From Vibrio bivalvicida (GTDB lineage: Bacteria > Pseudomonadota > Gammaproteobacteria > Enterobacterales > Vibrionaceae), in the NCBI RefSeq assembly GCF_001399455.2, contig NZ_LLEI02000025.1:1-57454 (forward strand): a stretch of DNA of 57,454 bases. Direction: 5' to 3'. Below, in pieces: positions 25,302 to 34,719 of this stretch (its first letter is position 1; each line of letters opens with the position of its first letter). The translations under genes and the position numbers were made by a program. Under the pieces are notes generated by a model, which saw only the letters and a list, made by a program, of their open reading frames with translations, did no database searches and was not told the DNA's origin.

Positions 25302-25958
25302 ATGAAAAAAGTATCGTTAGCAATTTTAGCAGCGGCGTTATCAAGTGCGGCTGTTTTACCTGTTCAAGCTCAAGAATACATGTTTACTTACTCTAAACTA
25401 TTTTCTCATATGAAGCAGAACGCCAAAGAAGGGCACGATGATGTCAAAGTCGGCTTCTTTTTCCTCAATGCGAAAACAAAGCAGTTGTGTGACATAGAAA
25501 AAGCCTGGATGGAGAAAGAGGAGCATTACGAAGAGTTGACCATCTCTCCATACCAAGAAGTCATCGTACCGCTAGACGATAACCTACGCTCAGCGAATCC
25601 GCTAGTCTTCATCCATACACCAATGGATATGCGTTGCGACTTCTCAATGGTTGTCATGACAAAAGAGCCGATGTCAGGTGAAGTGACCTACGAGCAGGTC
25701 AAAGTGCTACTGCCTCAGATGCAGGCAATTTTAGAGCAGCTTGGCGGTATGTTCGCAAGTTGGTTTACACCGGATGTAGAAGGCGTCACGTTAGAGTTCC
25801 CGAATAAGCTGGATTCACAAATTCAATTCTCAAACGGCACAACGAAGCAAATTGTTAATGGTAAGGTTCAAGTCGCTCTCGATGAAATAGGCGAAGGAGG
25901 GTCAATGATCCTTCCTCAGGTAACATCACGCGTGCTCCCCTATTTACCAAAAGCATAA
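25302..25958 (+). CDS. DUF2987 family periplasmic protein
   Basis: The 218-residue protein has a cleavable signal peptide (residues 1-23, ending LPVQAQ|EYM). The mature part opens YMFTYSKLFSHMKQNAKEGH and contains VKVGFFFLNAKTKQLCDIEKA, VIVPLDDNLRSANPLVFIHT and two cysteines that could form a disulfide (C in QLCDIE and C in MRCDFS). I assign it to DUF2987, a Vibrio/Shewanella family of unknown role. It follows bax by 26 bases and is followed by a terminator, so it is probably the last gene of this three-gene unit. Its export fits an envelope role beside Bax. Confidence 0.8.
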   Translation: MKKVSLAILAAALSSAAVLPVQAQEYMFTYSKLFSHMKQNAKEGHDDVKVGFFFLNAKTKQLCDIEKAWMEKEEHYEELTISPYQEVIVPLDDNLRSANPLVFIHTPMDMRCDFSMVVMTKEPMSGEVTYEQVKVLLPQMQAILEQLGGMFASWFTPDVEGVTLEFPNKLDSQIQFSNGTTKQIVNGKVQVALDEIGEGGSMILPQVTSRVLPYLPKA

Positions 25959-25968
25959 ACCAAGGTAG

Positions 25969-25993
25969 GGGTCACGTCGATGACCCTTTTTTT
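25969..25993 (+). terminator. Intrinsic terminator after the DUF2987 gene
   Basis: Stem GGGTCA / TGACCC with a six-base loop and seven Ts, 11 bases past the stop codon. Confidence 0.85.
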
Positions 25994-26219
25994 GTTATAT
26001 ATCAAAATTTTAATCGGGAGGTAATAAGACAGTTATAATCCCAAGGAAAATTTGAATTCTGCCTATCACCTTGCGCTAAGTCAGTTGAAAGCAATATTTC
26101 CTCATTGCTCAACAAGACAGGCATTTAATCCTTGCCAAAAAGCTCGTATAATCCACGCCCCAAATAAAACCACTTAGGAAGTGCTACTGTCGACTTGTTC
26201 GGCAATGTGAGAGCCCGCA

Positions 26220-27113
26220 ATGAATCAAAAAGATACACGTAAAGAAACCTTAGAATTCAACAAGCTTCAAAAGCGTCTGAGAAGAAATGTTGGAAATGCT
26301 ATTACAGAATACAACATGATCGAAGAAGGCGATGTTGTAATGGCATGTATCAGTGGCGGGAAAGATTCATTTGCGATGCTTGATATTCTGCTCAACCTAC
26401 AGAAAGCAGCACCGATCAAATTTGAAGTTGTTGCAGTTAACTTAGACCAGAAGCAACCGGGATTCCCAGAGCACATCTTGCCAGACTACTTCGAGACGCT
26501 GAACATTCCTTACTACATCGTAGATAAAGATACCTATTCAGTCGTTAAAGAGAAGGTTCCTGAAGGTAAGACAACATGTGGTCTTTGTTCACGCCTACGT
26601 CGCGGCACTTTGTACTCATTTGCCGAGAAAATCGGCGCAACCAAACTTGCGCTAGGCCACCATATGGATGACATCGTAGAAACCATGTTCTTAAACATGT
26701 TCCACGGTTCACGTCTAAAGGCGATGCCACCAAAACTACGTTCGGATGATGGTCGTAATGTTGTTATTCGCCCGCTGACTTACTGCCGTGAAAAAGATCT
26801 GATCAAGTACGCAGAGCACAAAGATTTCCCAATCATTCCATGTAATCTATGTGGTTCTCAGGAAAACCTACAACGTCAATCGATCAAAGCGATGCTTATT
26901 GAGTGGGACAAGAAGACTCCCGGTCGCGTCGAAGCGATTTTCAAGTCAATTCAAAACGTAAGCCCAAGTCAATTAGCAGACAGAGATTTGTTTGATTTTG
27001 AAAACCTACCACTCGACAGAGAAGGTAATCGCGATGAATATGAGTTTAGTGAAGCGACTGTCTCTTCAACAAACATCGATGAATCTATGTTTATCGATGT
27101 AACCAATATCTAA
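26220..27113 (+). CDS. ttcA: tRNA 2-thiocytidine biosynthesis protein TtcA
   Basis: The 297-residue enzyme thiolates cytidine 32 of certain tRNAs. The PP-loop ATP site is [16 protein letters not shown] (about residues 43-58). Iron-sulfur cysteines are in [19 protein letters not shown] (CxxC) and in [14 protein letters not shown]. Other family segments are [20 protein letters not shown] and [21 protein letters not shown] 4Fe-4S cluster and cysteine desulfurase IscS supply sulfur in the known reaction. It is a single gene with its own terminator. Its position next to uspE and fnr is usual in Vibrio and enterics. Confidence 0.97.
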   Translation: MNQKDTRKETLEFNKLQKRLRRNVGNAITEYNMIEEGDVVMACISGGKDSFAMLDILLNLQKAAPIKFEVVAVNLDQKQPGFPEHILPDYFETLNIPYYIVDKDTYSVVKEKVPEGKTTCGLCSRLRRGTLYSFAEKIGATKLALGHHMDDIVETMFLNMFHGSRLKAMPPKLRSDDGRNVVIRPLTYCREKDLIKYAEHKDFPIIPCNLCGSQENLQRQSIKAMLIEWDKKTPGRVEAIFKSIQNVSPSQLADRDLFDFENLPLDREGNRDEYEFSEATVSSTNIDESMFIDVTNI

Positions 27114-27135
27114 CCAGACAGTCAAATAGAAATCG

Positions 27136-27168
27136 AAAAAAGGAAGATAGCAACTATCTTCCTTTTTT
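27136..27168. terminator. Bidirectional terminator between ttcA and uspE
   Basis: A perfect 15-base-pair stem, AAAAAAGGAAGATAG / CTATCTTCCTTTTTT, with a CAA loop. The ends are A- and T-runs, so it serves both convergent genes. Confidence 0.92.
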
Positions 27169-27185
27169 AGTTTTAAACAACCTAC

Positions 27186-28133
27186 CTAAATAGCGGTCTT
27201 GGGATCAAGAGGGCTAACATAACCCTGCGGTTTCAACGCCATCACATCACAATTGATCTTATCAATCACATGTTCCGCAGTGTTACCAATAAATACAGCA
27301 GATAGTCCGGTTCGACCAGTAGTACCAATGATCACCAACGCCGCGTTTAGCTGTTCTGCGGCTTCTGGAATTACATCTTCAGGAAGCCCTTGCTCCACCA
27401 CTGTTTGCTCTTCATCGTAACCGTGTTTCTGGCGTAGTGCTTTCATTGCTGTTAGGTGGTGACCACGAACCGCGTCAGTATAAGTAGCTGGATCAAACTC
27501 TGGTAATTCAATGGTAATATTAGCAGGCGTAACAGGGTAGGCATTTACCAAGTAGGGCTTAGCTCCGAGCCTATCTGTCAAACTATTAAGCTGTTCGACC
27601 ATTGCGTCATTTAAGCTAAGGTGAGTATCGTTTTCCGAACCAACATGAACGGAAGCAAGAATACTCGCATCTTCTGGCCAGTCTGAGTTTTTAACCAGCA
27701 GAACAGGGCAAGGACATTTACGAAGTAGGTGCCAATCTGTCGGAGTAAAAATTACCGACTCAAGCACATCATGTTTACGAGTCCCTTTGATAACGATATC
27801 GTGTTCTCCTGCGAAGACTTCAGCCACAATCGCTTCATATGGCCGATTATGCCAAACCACACGAACATCAAATTCAATGTCATTGTTAATATAATCTTTG
27901 GCAATCTTACGCATCCACTGCTCACGCTGTTGAATTACGCCGCGGCGCATCGCGTCTCGTTCATCGATAGACAGCATCGACGTCATATCATAAGAGAAGT
28001 CATAGATAGAGAGAAAGAATGTCACCCGACTTGGAGAACGACTCTTCGCTGCCAGTTGCATTGCACGTGCAAGAGCCGGCTGTTCATCTTTGTTAATGTC
28101 AGCGACGACCAAAATCTTATTGTAAATACTCAT
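27186..28133 (-). CDS. uspE: Universal stress protein UspE (tandem Usp domains)
   Basis: The 315-residue protein is two Usp domains in a row. Domain 1 (about 1-150) starts YNKILVVADINKDEQPALAR and has the HDIVIKGTRKHDVLE loop. Domain 2 (about 155-310) ends with LVIIGTTGRTGLSAVFIGNTAEHVIDKI, the G-x2-G-x9-G(S/N) nucleotide-binding pattern. It is a cytoplasmic stress protein linked to motility, adhesion and oxidative-stress survival in E. coli. It lies beside fnr in the same order as in many gamma-proteobacteria. AAGGAG precedes the start. Confidence 0.95.
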   Translation of the reverse strand: MSIYNKILVVADINKDEQPALARAMQLAAKSRSPSRVTFFLSIYDFSYDMTSMLSIDERDAMRRGVIQQREQWMRKIAKDYINNDIEFDVRVVWHNRPYEAIVAEVFAGEHDIVIKGTRKHDVLESVIFTPTDWHLLRKCPCPVLLVKNSDWPEDASILASVHVGSENDTHLSLNDAMVEQLNSLTDRLGAKPYLVNAYPVTPANITIELPEFDPATYTDAVRGHHLTAMKALRQKHGYDEEQTVVEQGLPEDVIPEAAEQLNAALVIIGTTGRTGLSAVFIGNTAEHVIDKINCDVMALKPQGYVSPLDPKTAI

Positions 28134-28225
28134 AGTGACTCCTTAGAGACGAGGAGGGGCATATGATTAATGTAGCTTAGATAGGAGGAGAGTTTTAGAA
28201 ATAATTCGAGGAATTTGAGAGAAGT

Positions 28226-28267
28226 ATGATGTAGCTCTATTTCAAGGTAAATGGAGAGCTACATCAT
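28226..28267 (-). terminator. Long hairpin between fnr and uspE
   Basis: The arms ATGATGTAGCTCT and AGAGCTACATCAT form a perfect 13-base-pair stem with a 16-base loop, 10 bases past the fnr stop codon. No T-run follows on the minus strand, so it may be a 3' stabilising or processing structure rather than a clean terminator. Confidence 0.5.
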
Positions 28268-28276
28268 TGAAAATTA

Positions 28277-29026
28277 TTATGATTCTGTTGATACGCCCGC
28301 CAGCTCCATCAGAGCATCATGGTCAAGAATAGTAATGTACTTACCCTTAACACTTAAGATCTCTGATTTTTGGAAACGACCTAAAAGGCGAGAAATTGTT
28401 TCAACTGTTAGACCAAGGTAGTTACCGATATCACCACGGGTCATTGTTAGACGAAACTCACGAGGACTAAACCCACGCTGAGAGAAACGAGTAGAAAGGT
28501 TATATAGGAAAGCCGCTAAGCGCTCCTCTGCATTCTTCTTAGAAAGCAACAAGATCATTTCTTGGTCGCCTTTAATTTCATTGCTCATTAGGCGCATGAT
28601 CTGCTGACGCAACTTAGGCATTTTACCTGATAGGTCGTCAAGAATTTCGTATGGGATTTCACATACCATAGACGTTTCTAGCGCCTGAGCGAAACTTGGG
28701 TGTAGGTCGCCAGTGATCGCATCAAAACCCACTAAGTCCCCCGCTAAGTGAAACGCCGTAATTTGTTCATCACCTTGCTCGGTAATTGTATAGCTTTTGA
28801 TAGTTCCTGAACGAATAGCGTATAAAGACTTTAGTTCGTCCCCGGCTTTGAACAGCTCCTGTCCTTTTTGGATAGGCTTTTTACGCTCGATGATTTGATC
28901 GAGCTGATCCAACTCAGACTCATTCAGCGTAAACGGAATACAAAGCTGGCTAATACTACAGTCTTGGCAGTGAATCGCACAGCCACCTGATTGAATACGC
29001 TTTGTTGCAGGCTTTTCAGAAATCAT
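28277..29026 (-). CDS. fnr: Fumarate/nitrate reduction transcriptional regulator Fnr
   Basis: The 249-residue oxygen-sensing regulator has the N-terminal cluster cysteines in [19 protein letters not shown] and the fourth ligand in SMVCEIPYE, as in E. coli FNR (Cys20, 23, 29, 122). A cNMP-type beta-roll follows. The C-terminal helix-turn-helix is [20 protein letters not shown], with the DNA-contact residues E, S and R in VETISR. Without oxygen it binds a 4Fe-4S cluster, dimerises and controls respiratory genes, plausibly including the nearby ccoNOQP and formate dehydrogenase genes. A perfect FNR box lies just upstream of its own start. Confidence 0.97.
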   Translation of the reverse strand: MISEKPATKRIQSGGCAIHCQDCSISQLCIPFTLNESELDQLDQIIERKKPIQKGQELFKAGDELKSLYAIRSGTIKSYTITEQGDEQITAFHLAGDLVGFDAITGDLHPSFAQALETSMVCEIPYEILDDLSGKMPKLRQQIMRLMSNEIKGDQEMILLLSKKNAEERLAAFLYNLSTRFSQRGFSPREFRLTMTRGDIGNYLGLTVETISRLLGRFQKSEILSVKGKYITILDHDALMELAGVSTES

Positions 29027-29042
29027 AACAACCTTTCACTAT

Positions 29043-29056
29043 TTGATATACATCAA
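29043..29056 (-). promoter_or_regulatory. FNR-binding site upstream of fnr
   Basis: TTGATATACATCAA fits the FNR consensus TTGAT-N4-ATCAA at every fixed position. It lies 17 bases before the fnr start codon, which suggests binding blocks the promoter and gives negative autoregulation. Confidence 0.85.
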
Positions 29057-29114
29057 TATTTTAGCATCCATTAGCCCTAAAGGGTAGCTTAAAAAGGCGC
29101 ATAAAAACAGTTAA

Positions 29115-29789
29115 CTACAAACTAATTGATAAGAGACGAAGTGCGCCATATGCCGTATAAAGCCCGTAAATTAAGATAGTAAAAGCAACGATATGACGAA
29201 ATATGTTGGAATTTTGCAATTTATGGAGCGACGACGCTGCGTGGCCTACAAGCAGCATAGCTGGCAATGTACCTGTGCCAAATGCCAGCATCACTAAAGC
29301 ACCATTCAGTGCGCTTCCAGATACTGCCGACCAGGTCAAAGTGGAATAGACAAGACCACAGGGTATCCATCCCCAGATAAACCCAAACGGTAGAGCTTGT
29401 ATGGGAGATTTTAGCGGCAACAAGGATTTACCAGCAGGAGAGATCTTACACCAAATCACTTGCCCAAGCTTCTCGATATACAGCAAGCCGTGCCACCATC
29501 GACCGATATAACACGCTAGCAAAATCATAAATAGCGCTGCGGCTAGGCGTAACCAAACCAGCACATTGTTGAGTTGGCTAACTTCAGAAATGGACGAAAC
29601 CGCGCCACCAATAACCGCGCCAATTAAGGCGTAGCTTACTAGGCGACCGCTATTGTAAAAAAGAGGGACTAGTTTGGATGGCTGAGACTGACCTATGGTG
29701 AGCATGGAAGCAATACCACCACACATCCCCATACAGTGCCCAGCCCCAACAAGACCGATAAAGAAAGCACCAATCCAATCGGGGCTCAT
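29115..29789 (-). CDS. TauE/SafE-like membrane protein of the cbb3 assembly cluster
   Basis: The 224-residue protein has six membrane helices. Its first helix carries GAGHCMGMCGGIASML, a His/Cys/Met-rich motif found in this DsbD-like membrane family next to ccoI/ccoS. The rest (GFIWGWIPCGLVYSTLTWSA, FGTGTLPAMLLVGHAASSL) matches that group, often annotated as a sulfite exporter. Because it always accompanies the copper ATPase CcoI, copper or thiol transport for cytochrome oxidase assembly is more likely than sulfite export. Its ATG overlaps the ccoS stop by four bases, marking the end of the ccoNOQP-HIS operon. Confidence 0.82.
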   Translation of the reverse strand: MSPDWIGAFFIGLVGAGHCMGMCGGIASMLTIGQSQPSKLVPLFYNSGRLVSYALIGAVIGGAVSSISEVSQLNNVLVWLRLAAALFMILLACYIGRWWHGLLYIEKLGQVIWCKISPAGKSLLPLKSPIQALPFGFIWGWIPCGLVYSTLTWSAVSGSALNGALVMLAFGTGTLPAMLLVGHAASSLHKLQNSNIFRHIVAFTILIYGLYTAYGALRLLSISL

Positions 29790-29950
29790 TTAGGCGGATT
29801 CTCTTTGTGATCATCCTCATCAAATAAAATGTTGTGTCCTTGGCGCTCTAAGTCTTCAAACTGCTCACTTTTTACAGCCCAAAGGAAGACAGCTACCGCA
29901 ACACAAACCAGTACGATAGCGATAGGGATGAGGATATAAAGGCTTTCCAT
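29786..29950 (-). CDS. ccoS: cbb3 oxidase maturation protein CcoS
   Basis: A 54-residue protein reading MESLYILIPIAIVLVCVAVA, then VFLWAVKSEQFEDLERQGHN and an acidic tail. One membrane helix followed by the FxWA...QFxDLE motif is diagnostic of CcoS/FixS. It is required for insertion of the heme/copper centre into the cbb3 oxidase in Rhodobacter. The ATG lies immediately after the ccoI stop codon and its TGA overlaps the start of the next gene, so it is embedded in the operon. Confidence 0.92.
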   Translation of the reverse strand: MESLYILIPIAIVLVCVAVAVFLWAVKSEQFEDLERQGHNILFDEDDHKENPPK

Positions 29951-32323
29951 CTATTTACCTTTTTCTTTGAGCAAGCGAAGAGAGTTAGATACTACAATAA
30001 TAGAGCTCGCAGACATACCGACAACCGCAAAATATGGCGCAACAAATCCAGCTACTGCTAGGGGAAGGATCAATAAATTGTAGCCAAGTGACCATGCGAG
30101 GTTTTCGCGAATAATCTTACGAGCCTGTAGCGCTAACATGCGCGCTTCTAAGATTCGATCAAGTCTGTCGCCCAAAAGCACCATATCTGCCGAAGCTTTC
30201 GCGACGTCTGCGCCACCGCCCATTGCAATAGATAAATGCGCACCAGCTAGGGTAGGAGCATCGTTAATGCCATCACCTATCATCATGGTGATGTCATCGG
30301 AGTCTACCTGCTGCAAGTAAGACAACTTATCTTGAGGTTTAGCACCTGCTACGACATCTTCAATGCCAATTTGGTTTGCGACGAGATCAGCGTTCTCTTT
30401 CGTATCACCAGTTAGAAGTGTTACCTTCACACCCGATTTCTGAAATTTCTCGATAAACTCTTTAGCTTCAACTCGGATAGGGTCATGGCAGCCAAAACTC
30501 GCGACATGTTGCCCATCAATAGAAAGAAAAACAGTATTCGCTTTTGAACGTTGGCCTTCACCCAGTACAAACTGAGCACTGCCTATCTTAACTTCAGTGT
30601 CTTGATAGATACCCTTGATGCCTGAACCAATAACGTTCTCAACATCAGTTACCGTTATATTAACATCAGCATAAGGTTTGAATGCACGAGCAATAGGGTG
30701 GTTTGCATGAGATTCAAGAGAGGCAGCAACAGCTAGTGCCTTATCTTTAGTTAAAGCAGAATAAAGCTCAACATCATTTATTTCGATATCACCATGTGTC
30801 AACGTACCGGTTTTATCAACGATTAGGTGATTTACCTTACACAACGTTTCGAAGACATGGCTCTTACGCAGAAGAATACCCAAATTGCCCATACGTGATG
30901 TCGCACAGGTTAACGCTGTTGGCGTCGCCAAAGACAGCGCGCAAGGGCAGGTCGCGACCAATACAGATAGCATGATCCAGAAGGCATCATCCGGCTTGCT
31001 AGAGTGCCAGAAGAACCAAGTACCAGCAGCAATAATAAGAATCACAGCCACGAAATATCGAGCAACGACATCGGCAATCTCAGCAATCTTCGGTTTAGAA
31101 AGCTGGGCTTCGTCTTGCAAACGAACGATATTGGAAATCATCGAGTCTGCTTTTGATGTCGTCACTTCTAGTTCAAACGATTCTTCACCATTTAGCGTGC
31201 CAGCAAACACATGGTCATCGGCCTGCTTCACGACTGGTAAAGATTCACCCGTCAGCATGGATTCATCAATATAAACACGACCCGAGATAATCTTACCATC
31301 CGCAGGAATGTGTTCACCCGGCAAAACACGGATTTGGTCGCCCACTTTAAGTGTTTTAACAGGGACTTGGTCACCATCAAGCTTATTTGCGATAGCTGGG
31401 ATCAACTTCAACAAGTTACCGCTTGCCGCCGCTGCTTTACGACGTGCACGCATCTCTAGGAATCGCCCAACCAAGAGGAAGAAGGCGAACATCGAGATAG
31501 ATTCAAAGAACACTTCACCTTGTTCTGTCACTGTTGCAACCAAGCTCGCACAATAGGCGAATATCATTGCAATAGAAACCGGCACGTCCATACCTAGTGT
31601 TCGACTTCGTATACTTCGCCAGGCATTGACGTAAAAAGGCAAAGCAGAGTAGAGCATCACTGGCGTAGCAAAAATTAAACTTACCCAACGGAAGTAGTTT
31701 TTAAACTCTGGCTCTAAGTCACCAAATACTTCTAGATAAAGCGCGACGGCCAGCATCATCACCTGCATTGTCGCGAGACCAGCAATGCCTAGACGATAAA
31801 GGTACTGCTTCATTTGCTCGTGATAAGCAGCCTCTTGTTTATCGGCTTCAAACGGCGCAGCTTTGTAACCTAGCTGGTGTATGAGTGACAAAATCTCACT
31901 TAGCCTCGCTTGAGACTTATCCCAAGCGAGGAGAGCACGGTTGGTTGTTGTATTGACACGAATTGAGAGCACACCACTCTTTGATGAGACTTGTTTTTCA
32001 ATCAACCAAGCACACGCAGCACAAGACACCCCTTCAAGTGACAATGTCACCTCAGAGCTGTCTTTGTTATTGCGGACAAATTCAGATTGCACGTCATCAT
32101 TGTCATAGTGGATAAGGGCCTGGAGCTGCTCTGGGACAAGGTCGGCTTTTTCCGCAGGAGCAGTCCGATATTGGTAGTAAGAGACCAAACCGCTGTCGAC
32201 GATAGTCTGGGCTACCGTCTCACAGCCTGGGCAACACATCTCACGTATGTCACCCAAAATTTCGACTTTGAAATCCGTGTTGGCTGGTACATCTTCACCA
32301 CAGTGATAACAGGATTTGCACAT
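29951..32323 (-). CDS. ccoI: Copper-exporting P-type ATPase CcoI (cbb3 assembly)
   Basis: The 790-residue P1B ATPase begins with a Cys-rich zinc-ribbon-like head (CKSCYHCGEDVP...CCPGCETVAQTIV). A heavy-metal-associated domain follows with VSCAACAWLIEKQVSS. Eight membrane helices include the ion site CPCALSLATPTAL. The phosphorylation site is DKTGTLTHGDI; the nucleotide and hinge motifs are the HANHPIARAF region and GDGINDAPTLAGA. It moves copper to the periplasm for the CuB site of cytochrome cbb3. The extended N-terminus is typical of FixI/CcoI and sets it apart from CopA. It lies within ccoNOQP-HIS, ten bases after ccoH. Confidence 0.95.
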   Translation of the reverse strand: MCKSCYHCGEDVPANTDFKVEILGDIREMCCPGCETVAQTIVDSGLVSYYQYRTAPAEKADLVPEQLQALIHYDNDDVQSEFVRNNKDSSEVTLSLEGVSCAACAWLIEKQVSSKSGVLSIRVNTTTNRALLAWDKSQARLSEILSLIHQLGYKAAPFEADKQEAAYHEQMKQYLYRLGIAGLATMQVMMLAVALYLEVFGDLEPEFKNYFRWVSLIFATPVMLYSALPFYVNAWRSIRSRTLGMDVPVSIAMIFAYCASLVATVTEQGEVFFESISMFAFFLLVGRFLEMRARRKAAAASGNLLKLIPAIANKLDGDQVPVKTLKVGDQIRVLPGEHIPADGKIISGRVYIDESMLTGESLPVVKQADDHVFAGTLNGEESFELEVTTSKADSMISNIVRLQDEAQLSKPKIAEIADVVARYFVAVILIIAAGTWFFWHSSKPDDAFWIMLSVLVATCPCALSLATPTALTCATSRMGNLGILLRKSHVFETLCKVNHLIVDKTGTLTHGDIEINDVELYSALTKDKALAVAASLESHANHPIARAFKPYADVNITVTDVENVIGSGIKGIYQDTEVKIGSAQFVLGEGQRSKANTVFLSIDGQHVASFGCHDPIRVEAKEFIEKFQKSGVKVTLLTGDTKENADLVANQIGIEDVVAGAKPQDKLSYLQQVDSDDITMMIGDGINDAPTLAGAHLSIAMGGGADVAKASADMVLLGDRLDRILEARMLALQARKIIRENLAWSLGYNLLILPLAVAGFVAPYFAVVGMSASSIIVVSNSLRLLKEKGK

Positions 32324-32332
32324 AGACGCTTC

Positions 32333-32812
32333 TTAGTTAGATAGTTGTACTGCTGCCGACGTTGGGAACTCGATACGGCCTTGGATTAACCACTTCTCAT
32401 CATGGGGCGTCAACTCAACAAACCATGGCCCCAGCAGTTCATCATCAAGAGTAAATCGATATAGACCACGAGCGTCCGAAGTGACTAACTTAGTGAAATC
32501 ATGATCAGGAAGTGTACGGTGAGCAAACATAGCAGTGATCGCAGGGTAGTGATCTAACTGCCCTTTATCAAACTGAATTACGACAGTGTTTCCTTCTGCC
32601 TGCACAGAAGCATTGAGACCTAACTCTTTGGTAACGTTGACCCTTGATATGTCGACGTTTATACCTTTTCCTTTTTTATAGTAATCCTCGGTGACTAAAT
32701 GAACAGAGTGGTTTGTAAGTATCGCCACTCGTACCAAAGTTAGTATAGATACTCCAACCGTTAGGGAGAGTATAAACCAGGGCCAAAACTGCTTATACCA
32801 AGGCTTTTCCAT
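32333..32812 (-). CDS. ccoH: FixH/CcoH family protein
   Basis: The 159-residue single-span membrane protein starts MEKPWYKQFWPWFILSLTVG, with the WYKQFWPW lead and one helix (about 13-35) that define FixH. A periplasmic domain follows with HLVTEDYYKKGKGINVDISR and LTPHDEKWLIQGRIEFP. It is needed for cbb3 oxidase assembly or stability. ATG 32812 is used; a TTG at 32830 would add six residues, and neither has a clear ribosome site. It sits between the oxidase structural genes (about 108 bases downstream of ccoP) and ccoI. Confidence 0.9.
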   Translation of the reverse strand: MEKPWYKQFWPWFILSLTVGVSILTLVRVAILTNHSVHLVTEDYYKKGKGINVDISRVNVTKELGLNASVQAEGNTVVIQFDKGQLDHYPAITAMFAHRTLPDHDFTKLVTSDARGLYRFTLDDELLGPWFVELTPHDEKWLIQGRIEFPTSAAVQLSN

Positions 32813-32920
32813 AAAAAAGTTCTCAATCAAAAAATTAAAATAAATTAGGGCTTTAACTGTAAAGAAAAGACAGCCCCTTTACCATCTATTGGAAGTAAGG
32901 GGCTGTAATAGAAATGTAAC

Positions 32921-33898
32921 TTATTGTTCCGAGTTGCTTAAGCTCCACACATAAGCGGAAACTAGCTGAACTTTGTCTTCGCCTAGAATATCTTTCCAAG
33001 CTGGCATAACACCAGAACGACCGTTCATTACTGTTTCAGTTACTTCTGCGCGAGAGCCGCCAAACAACCAATTTTGGTCAGTCAGATCCGGGGCGCCAAC
33101 TGCTGGGTTACCCTTACCGTCTGTACCGTGACACGCTGCACACACTACGAAACGAGCTTTACCAGCTTCTGCTTCACGAGCGTTTACAGAACGTCCAGAA
33201 AGGCTTAACGTGTAGCTCACCACTTCTTTAACGCCTTGCTCACCAAGTGCATCTTTCCAACCCGGCATTTGACCGATACGGCCATGCATTACCGTAGTAA
33301 CAATTGCTTGTGGTTCGCCGCCATATAGCCATGCTTCATCAGTTAGGTTAGGGAAACCTTTCTGACCACGAGCATCAGAGCCGTGACACTGAGAACAGTT
33401 CTGCAAGAACAGGCGCTGACCAACTTTCACTGCTTCCTTATCCGCTGCAATTTCAGGGATAGGGCGCAGTTCAGTTGAGCCATCTACGTAAGCAAGCTTT
33501 TTGAATGCTTCACCAAAGTAAGTTTCTGCATCATCAAGCTCTTTTGCATACTGAACCAATTGCTTGTTCTGTTGGGCTTTTGCGATTGAGGCCTTTGATT
33601 CTTCAAGAGAGCGGACTGTTTGGTCAGAACTCTGCCAACCTAGAACGCCCTTGAAGTTACCCAGACCAGGGTAAAGTGTTAGGTAAATAGCCGCGAATAC
33701 AAACGTACCAACGAACAGATAAGTCCACCATTTAGGCAGTGGATTGTTTAGTTCACGAATACCATCATATTCGTGCCCCATATCTGCACCTTCTTCAACA
33801 CCCATTTTATCTTTAAGGCACCAATAAAGGACCGCAGCACAGCCGACCAGTGTACCGACTGTGATGATGATTATCCAAAGACTCCAAAATGTCGTCAT
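32921..33898 (-). CDS. ccoP: cbb3 cytochrome c oxidase diheme subunit CcoP
   Basis: The 325-residue subunit has an N-terminal membrane segment (about 6-28) and a second one at about 60-80 after the signature NNPLPKWWTYLFVGTFVFAA. Two cytochrome c domains follow with heme motifs CSQCH (QNCSQCHGSDARGQKGFPNL) and CAACH (VVCAACHGTDGKGNPAVGAP). Met ligands are in HGRIGQMPGW and NGRSGVMPAW. It passes electrons from the bc1 complex through CcoO to the CcoN active site. Its ATG overlaps the ccoQ stop by three bases. Confidence 0.96.
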   Translation of the reverse strand: MTTFWSLWIIIITVGTLVGCAAVLYWCLKDKMGVEEGADMGHEYDGIRELNNPLPKWWTYLFVGTFVFAAIYLTLYPGLGNFKGVLGWQSSDQTVRSLEESKASIAKAQQNKQLVQYAKELDDAETYFGEAFKKLAYVDGSTELRPIPEIAADKEAVKVGQRLFLQNCSQCHGSDARGQKGFPNLTDEAWLYGGEPQAIVTTVMHGRIGQMPGWKDALGEQGVKEVVSYTLSLSGRSVNAREAEAGKARFVVCAACHGTDGKGNPAVGAPDLTDQNWLFGGSRAEVTETVMNGRSGVMPAWKDILGEDKVQLVSAYVWSLSNSEQ

Positions 33899-34071
33899 TG
33901 CTTAGTCACTCCTTGTTCTTTTTCAGGCGCTTTCTGCTCATCAGCAAAAACAAGGTTTGCAGCTTCATCAAAGCGTGCTTTACGGCTCTTACCGTAAGCC
34001 CACCAAACCACACCTATAAAGCTAACGAATAGAACTATGGTCCAAATACTGTGAATAGTACCGATATCCAT
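33895..34071 (-). CDS. ccoQ: cbb3 oxidase small subunit CcoQ
   Basis: A 58-residue protein, MDIGTIHSIWTIVLFVSFIG, then VVWWAYGKSRKARFDEAANL and an acidic/basic tail. One membrane helix followed by the WWAYGKSRKxRFDEAA motif is typical of CcoQ/FixQ. It stabilises the oxidase complex. It sits between ccoO (15-base gap) and ccoP (overlapping). Confidence 0.93.
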   Translation of the reverse strand: MDIGTIHSIWTIVLFVSFIGVVWWAYGKSRKARFDEAANLVFADEQKAPEKEQGVTKQ

Positions 34072-34086
34072 ATTGTCACCCCTTTA

Positions 34087-34707
34087 TTACTTCATTGCGT
34101 GACCAAGAGACTGAAGATAAGCAATGATGGCATCCATCTCTGTTTTACCTTCTACATCTTTAGACGCATTTGCGATTTGCTCATCAGTGTATGGAACGCC
34201 AAACTGATCACGGAAGATTGTTAGTTTCTTCTGAGTGTCCTTACCATCAAGAACGTTCTCTTCAAGCCATGGGAAGCCAGGCATGTTTGACTCAGGAACC
34301 AACTCACGTGGATCGATTAGGTGAACGCGGTGCCACTCATCAGAGTAACGACCACCAACACGCGCTAGATCAGGACCTGTGCGCTTAGAACCCCATAGGA
34401 ATGGATGCTCGTATACGCTTTCACCAGCAACAGAGTAGTGACCGTAACGCTCAGTTTCAGAACGGAATGGGCGAATCATCTGGCTGTGACACACGTTACA
34501 ACCTTCACGGATGTATACATCACGACCTTCCATTTCAAGTGCTGTATAAGGATGTAGGTTCTCAACAGGCTCAGTCGTCTGCTTTTGAAAAATCAGAGGA
34601 GTGATCTCTACAAGAGCACCTAAACTGATTGCAAAAACGATAAGAATCGCTAATAAACCGACATTGCGTTCAACAATTTCGTGGCGATTGTTAGAATTAG
34701 AACTCAT
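34087..34707 (-). CDS. ccoO: cbb3 oxidase monoheme subunit CcoO
   Basis: The 206-residue subunit has an N-terminal membrane anchor (about 12-34) and a cytochrome c domain with the heme site [20 protein letters not shown]. Other CcoO landmarks are [60 protein letters not shown] and the C-terminal [14 protein letters not shown]. It transfers electrons from CcoP to CcoN. It lies 13 bases after ccoN within the operon. Confidence 0.96.
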   Translation of the reverse strand: MSSNSNNRHEIVERNVGLLAILIVFAISLGALVEITPLIFQKQTTEPVENLHPYTALEMEGRDVYIREGCNVCHSQMIRPFRSETERYGHYSVAGESVYEHPFLWGSKRTGPDLARVGGRYSDEWHRVHLIDPRELVPESNMPGFPWLEENVLDGKDTQKKLTIFRDQFGVPYTDEQIANASKDVEGKTEMDAIIAYLQSLGHAMK

Positions 34708-34719
34708 TCTTTAATCTCC

